A stretch of DNA of 64,000 nt from Cryptomeria japonica (taxonomy: Eukaryota > Streptophyta > Pinopsida > Cupressales > Cupressaceae): NCBI RefSeq assembly GCF_030272615.1, contig NC_081411.1, positions 45,025,517-45,089,516 of the forward strand. Direction: 5' to 3'. How positions within the stretch are numbered: position 1 is the stretch's first letter; each line of letters opens with the position of its first letter. Shown piece after piece: positions 59,703 to 64,000 of this stretch. The notes below the pieces were generated by a model. That model worked only from the letters and a program-made list of their open reading frames with translations. It was not told the origin of the DNA and made no database searches. The position numbers were made by a program, and so were the translations under genes.

Positions 59703-60764
59703 TGTTGGTATTTTGGATTTGTTGCACTAGTTTTGTCATTGATGTCAACACTTGTCAACACCTATCAACACTTGGAGATCTTTGGTTAAGTTCATCGGTA
59801 TGTTCAGTGACTTATGTATAGTCACTAGTATTTGGTTCACCAGAAGGTTATATTGTTCACCAGAACTAAGGATGACTTGGAGATTACTTGGTTATATCAA
59901 AGACATTGTTTGGACACTTTGTTTTGGTGATTTGGTCATTGGTCTAATCGGGTTTGCATATTTGTTGTTATCGACAAATAGGTCTAGGTTATGGACCAGC
60001 AAGCGTTATCTATTCCAGATCAACACAACACATTATGGAGATGATTTTTTATTATTGTAAATGCATTGAGCCGACATGATGCATCTCATATTGATTCATT
60101 TATAATTGATTTTATTGTAATATCCTTATTGAGCCAACCTACACATTTGGTCTTAGGTTCTGGTATATATGTAAGATCTCATTTGTGAGATTAAAAATAA
60201 GAATGTAATAAGTGGTAGAGCATAAGGTATTTTGGTATATATGAATATAAGAAGAGATATACATGCAGACATCATTTGAAGATTCAAGGAAGGTTATGGA
60301 GAAGACAATCAGAGCTTAACCATTACTGAATCCAGCATATGAAGATACTATTTTAAGAAATACATTATCATTGGATTTAACCATCCAATTGTAGTCAGTG
60401 TGACTCCCATTTTGTGATTGAGCAGTGAGCTCTAGATTGTTGGCCTTTCTGCATGTGCAGACCCCATATTGTAGACACATACTATCTGTAGTAGTATCAT
60501 CTGATTGTGGTTAAGGTTTCCCACCGTGGTTTTTCCCCTTATAGGGTTTCCACATACAAATATCTATGTTATGTGTTGTGGATGTTATTTGTCTTTTTGT
60601 TTCATGCATTAAACTTTACTAGTATTGAAATTAACTATTAAACTATCAACCAGCATAAAATTTGGTTTATCAGTATTATGCATTAAGTTTGGTTAATTTA
60701 TATTTGGGTTGAAATTAATAGAAAACTGATTCACCCCCCTCTCAGTTGGCTTTGATTCCTAATA
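59703..60764 (+). repeat. copia 3' LTR, full length
   Basis: 1062 bp from TGTTGGTATT to CCTAATA (an expected terminal CA changed to TA), followed by GATTA. Confidence 0.85.
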
Positions 60765-61068
60765 GATTAATCTTCCATATCTAGCTTAAATCATGCATTC
60801 ATCTAGCTTAAATCTTGCATTCATTTAGCTCAATCTTATGCTCATAGATTAAATCCTTCATTTAGGTGTTGTCTAGTCACTAGATAACTTAGCAATTTGA
60901 GAGCAATCTAAACTCACATCTACTAGAAGGAAATAGGTCCCTTTGTAATGGTTTATTGTTTCATTGATTGATTATTATTTTACTAACCATGCATCTAATG
61001 ACTTAAATGAAGTGTTGTGTATTCAGATATAGATATAGATACAGGTCCACTTTTCACACACACATTTT

Positions 61069-61086
61069 TGGCACCCACTGTGGGGC
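61069..61086 (+). other. element III primer-binding site
   Basis: TGGCACCCACTGTGGGGC lies four bases after the LTR end, the standard gypsy position. It resembles the site in element I. Confidence 0.75.
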
Positions 61087-61133
61087 TCGTAATTCTATCC
61101 TTCAACCTCAAAATCACTTTTTATATCTTACAG

Positions 61134-61336
61134 GTCTCGTCCGTATAGGCTCTACTAAATATCATACGAGTTTACTTCATCCATCATATGACATTTTGTC
61201 AGGACCTTTCTTTTGTCGTGCGGTTCTTCTAGAAATCTCGTACGAGTTTCTGCTCTGGTTATTCAACTCTATGTTTTTCCGTTTGGGCCTATGAGAATAC
61301 TCGTGTGAGAAGCTATAATCTATCGTACAAATTTAT
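61134..61336 (+). repeat. CGTACGAG motif cluster 1
   Basis: Units include CTCGTCCGTATAG (61135), ATCATACGAGTTT (61161), CTCGTACGAGTTT (61236), ACTCGTGTGAG (61294) and ATCGTACAAATTT (61322). Confidence 0.6.
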
Positions 61337-62534
61337 GTTTTATCATTTTAAAAATAGTGTACTTGCCATGGTTTTTCATGAATTAAATTTTGATTTTACT
61401 AACAATAATGCTAACCCTGGTCTATCTTCTGTTTACTTGAGATTTTTATAGCCTAACCAGTTTTTTGCAGGATACTTGACAAAGATTTTATCAATCAAAC
61501 ATATGCATGTCAAAGAATAAAAAACAACATGACTACTGATCCAATTTTTTTTTAGGTTACCTAAAAGAAAATTGACCAAACTTCATGTTTTCCTTAAAGT
61601 TCATTTTTTTAGGCACTTAAATTGTTATCTAGTTAAAGAACAAATTTGTCTTTCATGTTTTTTTAAAAATCAGAGAGGGAGGAGAGTATGATCTTGTCTT
61701 TTACAAACAATCAGAAATCTAGGCCCTCGAAGCTTTTTCTAAATTTTAAGATTTGTATACCTTTAGCGGGCCTGCCATAGTGGGAAAAAGTAATCACCCT
61801 ATGAGAATGACCCAAATGAGTACAGTTGGACCTGAGAATTCCAATTCACTATAATAAATAGGCCTCTAATGATTAAAATCTTAGAGGATGGGATTATTTG
61901 AGTTTTCCCTTTGAGATCTCTCATATCGAGCATTTGTAGGGCCTCACAGTCTCAATCACGTTTACGTGACTAAAGCTTTTTTCGGTACCTTGTCAGGCTA
62001 TAGGCCTCAATCATGATTGCATGAGTTTAAGAGGTAATTTCAAATGGAATTTTTGATTGGGAACTATAAGATAGAAGCTACTCGGTACACCTCTGAAAGG
62101 GGGATAATCTTTGTGCAAGAGAGATAGTAACTCTCCCAAGACACTTGCAATATCATGCCCCCATTAGCATTTGGAGTCGGCTAATACGACGTTGAGAATC
62201 CATTGCGTGAGACTCAGTGACCATATTGTGATTAGCTATTGGGTGTGTACCTAAGTTAGCAAGCAAAGGTTTTCTTCTCTAAGCCAACTTCCATAGGGTT
62301 AGCGTGTTGTGATTGGAATTATTATACATCTTGCATGTTTTCTATGTTTTCATTGCTGAAACTGAAACTGAAATACTGAAAATGGAGAAAACAATATCAA
62401 ACAACTTAGTGATAAACTTTGTCTGTGCCAAAAACTAGTCCCTATGAGTCATCAAAAAAATTAGTCCTTATAAAAAACTAGCCCTCATTAGTCGTGAAAA
62501 CTATGTCTAGCAGAATTTTGTTTCTATCCAGTCT

Positions 62535-62830
62535 TCTATTGTACGAGTCTGCTAAATTATTGTCCTGAAACATACCTATTGTCTTACGAGCTTTCATTGA
62601 TCCTAATAATTTGTCATCTGGCTTTGCAAAATATGTCATACGAGTCAGAAAAACTGTTGTCTGGTCTTTTACAGTCTATCATGCGAAAATACATAACATT
62701 CAACATATTATCGTTTGGAGTCTGCCCAACTATCGTATGAAATCAAGAAGCAACATGTACGAAATACTATCTTTATCATCTCATAATTGGTAAACTGTCA
62801 TCTGGGTCTGCAAACTCTGTCATACAAATT
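62535..62830 (+). repeat. CGTACGAG motif cluster 2
   Basis: About seven units, for example ATTGTACGAGTCTG (62537), GTCTTACGAGC (62581), GTCATACGAGTC (62635), ATCATGCGAAA (62688), ATCGTATGAAA (62732) and GTCATACAAAT (62818). Confidence 0.6.
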
Positions 62831-63137
62831 CTTTCTCTTGTTAGTCAAAATAGTCAAACTTGCTTAAATCAGTCTACAGCCAACGAGCATAAAACAATCT
62901 TGATAGTGTACCCTTGCCATTGCATTGCACAGTTTTTTCGACCATCTCTTAGCTAGTTCAATCAACTACTTATCAAACCCAAGTTAACTTAGATAACATC
63001 TTATATAGGATAGATCATTCCTGAAACCAAACTAGACCTTAGTTAGATCTCTCAAATCACTATGTTAAATGAACAACTAGCTTCAATTTGATCTTGACTT
63101 CTGTATCACATCAATCTCTCGGTCCCATCGGTTGTAA

Positions 63138-64000
63138 ATGCCTGCTCAAACTAGAATTTCTTGTGAGAAAGTTGACAAAGGTAAAGGACCATCCTTTTCA
63201 TCAAATGAGAATCCATTCTCTGTAGAAGACCATGTCCTTAATAAGCTTTCATTGTCAAATATAGAAATTTTTGATATACCCTCATTTAACATGTCTGGGG
63301 ATAGGCAAGAAAGACAAGCTGCTAAACATGATACTTATGATGACCTCAGCAACCATGATACTAATCATGATTCCTCATCAAGCGATTGTGAAGCTTCCAA
63401 ACCTATGGAAAATAGTATAAATAAATGTCTCAACAATAAACATTTCCTAAAAATGATTAGGGTCATCATGTATAGAGAAAAAGAAGAGCATTTTATAGAG
63501 CTAGAAAAACAAGGCGCCAAACTTACTATTAATTATGACATTGAAACCCTCATCACTAAAGAGGAAGAGACACCTTTAGGGCTAGTAAACAAACAATTGC
63601 AAGCATTATAGACTGAGATCACAGAACTGAAAAACAAGGATAAAACATCCAAGCAATATTCTCTGGACACGATATGCTTATTTCCATTTGACAAAAACCT
63701 TTACATGCCTCCATTTCCTTCAAGAGTGGAGATTCCCAAGTTTGACAAATATGATGGAAATGAAGATCCTCAAGACCATGTCAGAGAATTTTGTGCTTTA
63801 TGTATGGAATTCATGCATGTACAAACATACCTTATGTGCCTTTTCCCAAGAAGTTTAGGAGGGCAAGCTATATAATAGTTTTCAAGCCTACTTATGGGAA
63901 TCAAAACTTTTGAGGAATTAATCCAATTATTTCTACAACAATACTCCTATAACATTTGTCATCCAGTTATCATGATCGAGCTTTGCAACATTAAATAGAA
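63138..64000 (+). pseudogene. element III gag, partial
   Basis: Starts MPAQTRISCEKVDKGKGPS. After an acidic serine-rich region it carries the gag domain related to element I: FDKYDGNEDPQDHVREFCAL, YLMCLFPRSLGGQA and FEELIQLFLQQYSYNI. A TAG at 63609 and adjacent TAA-TAG at about 63875 (where the family has Glu-Trp) interrupt it. It runs to the window edge. Confidence 0.8.

Larger units (their letters stand above)
54927..60764 (+). mobile_element. Ty1/copia element nested in the element III LTR
   Basis: 5838 bp, flanked by the 5-bp duplication GATTA (54922-54926 and 60765-60769). LTRs are 54927-55722 (truncated) and 59703-60764, both starting TGTTGGTATTTT. A deletion removed the last part of the 5' LTR, the primer-binding site and most of gag. 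The LTRs are about 90% identical by eye, so the insertion is old. Order gag-PR-IN-RT-RH is the copia order. Catalytic losses and frameshifts make it dead. Confidence 0.9.
54230..61064 (+). repeat. element III 5' LTR, split by a copia insertion
   Basis: Two parts, 54230-54926 and 60765-61064, together about 992 bp after removing one target duplication. It begins TGTAATACCC and ends CACACACACA. Without the copia insert the parts join at GATTA. Confidence 0.75.
61087..63137 (+). other. element III untranslated leader
   Basis: Two kilobases with no coding similarity. It contains two clusters of a degenerate ATCRTACGAGT motif (61134-61336 and 62535-62830), a layout parallel to the element I leader but with an unrelated motif. 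Confidence 0.6.
54230..64000 (+). mobile_element. element III: Tat/gypsy element, right end outside window
   Basis: Plus-strand element inserted into element II: 5' LTR 54230-61064 (interrupted by a copia element), primer-binding site 61069, leader, and gag from 63138. The LTR starts TGTAATACCC directly after element II sequence; the flanking 5 bp GTATG should recur beyond the far LTR. Its gag is related to that of element I. Pol is not in the window. Confidence 0.8.

Overview
The window is AT-rich nuclear DNA of a land plant, dense in retrotransposons. I lean towards a gymnosperm, because long gypsy elements of the Tat lineage and an animal/fungal-style catechol O-methyltransferase fit one. 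That placement is inference; nothing here fixes the species. Only one gene looks intact: a two-exon catechol O-methyltransferase-like gene on the minus strand (3801-4798) with a TATA box, a clean GT-AG intron and a complete 261-residue product. Nearly everything else is transposon sequence at different stages of decay.

Layout. 1-2118: relic of a Ty1/copia element (minus). 2119-6550: segment A, which holds the methyltransferase gene and a 540-bp MITE. 6551-10689: no gene. 10690-11945: copia gag relic (plus). 11946-42590: segments B and C, which are homologous to A. B and C are also tandem copies of each other and extend further right than A. Both keep the flanks of the methyltransferase gene but have lost its coding sequence. 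B is split by a 16.2-kb Tat/gypsy element (element I, 18864-35021, minus) with a perfect 5-bp target duplication. C carries a 461-bp and a 156-bp inverted-repeat element. For each of these three insertions the other copy supplies the empty site. 42642-54229: element II, an older relative of element I (minus). 54230-64000: element III (plus), inserted in II and running off the window. A 5.8-kb copia element (54927-60764) sits inside its 5' LTR.

Element I has gag, protease, reverse transcriptase, two RNase H domains and integrase on the minus strand. Between integrase and the 3' LTR it carries an opposite-strand gene of the plant mobile domain (PMD) type. That gene has its own apparent TATA box and a spliced leader. 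Element II has a decayed copy with the same layout. A degenerate short motif (consensus AGGCGCGTCTGTGTT) is arrayed in the intron of the antisense gene and again in the gag leader, in the same sense relative to each gene. Element III has a different motif (around CGTACGAG) arrayed in its own gag leader. These leader arrays and the antisense gene module are the least explained features of the window.
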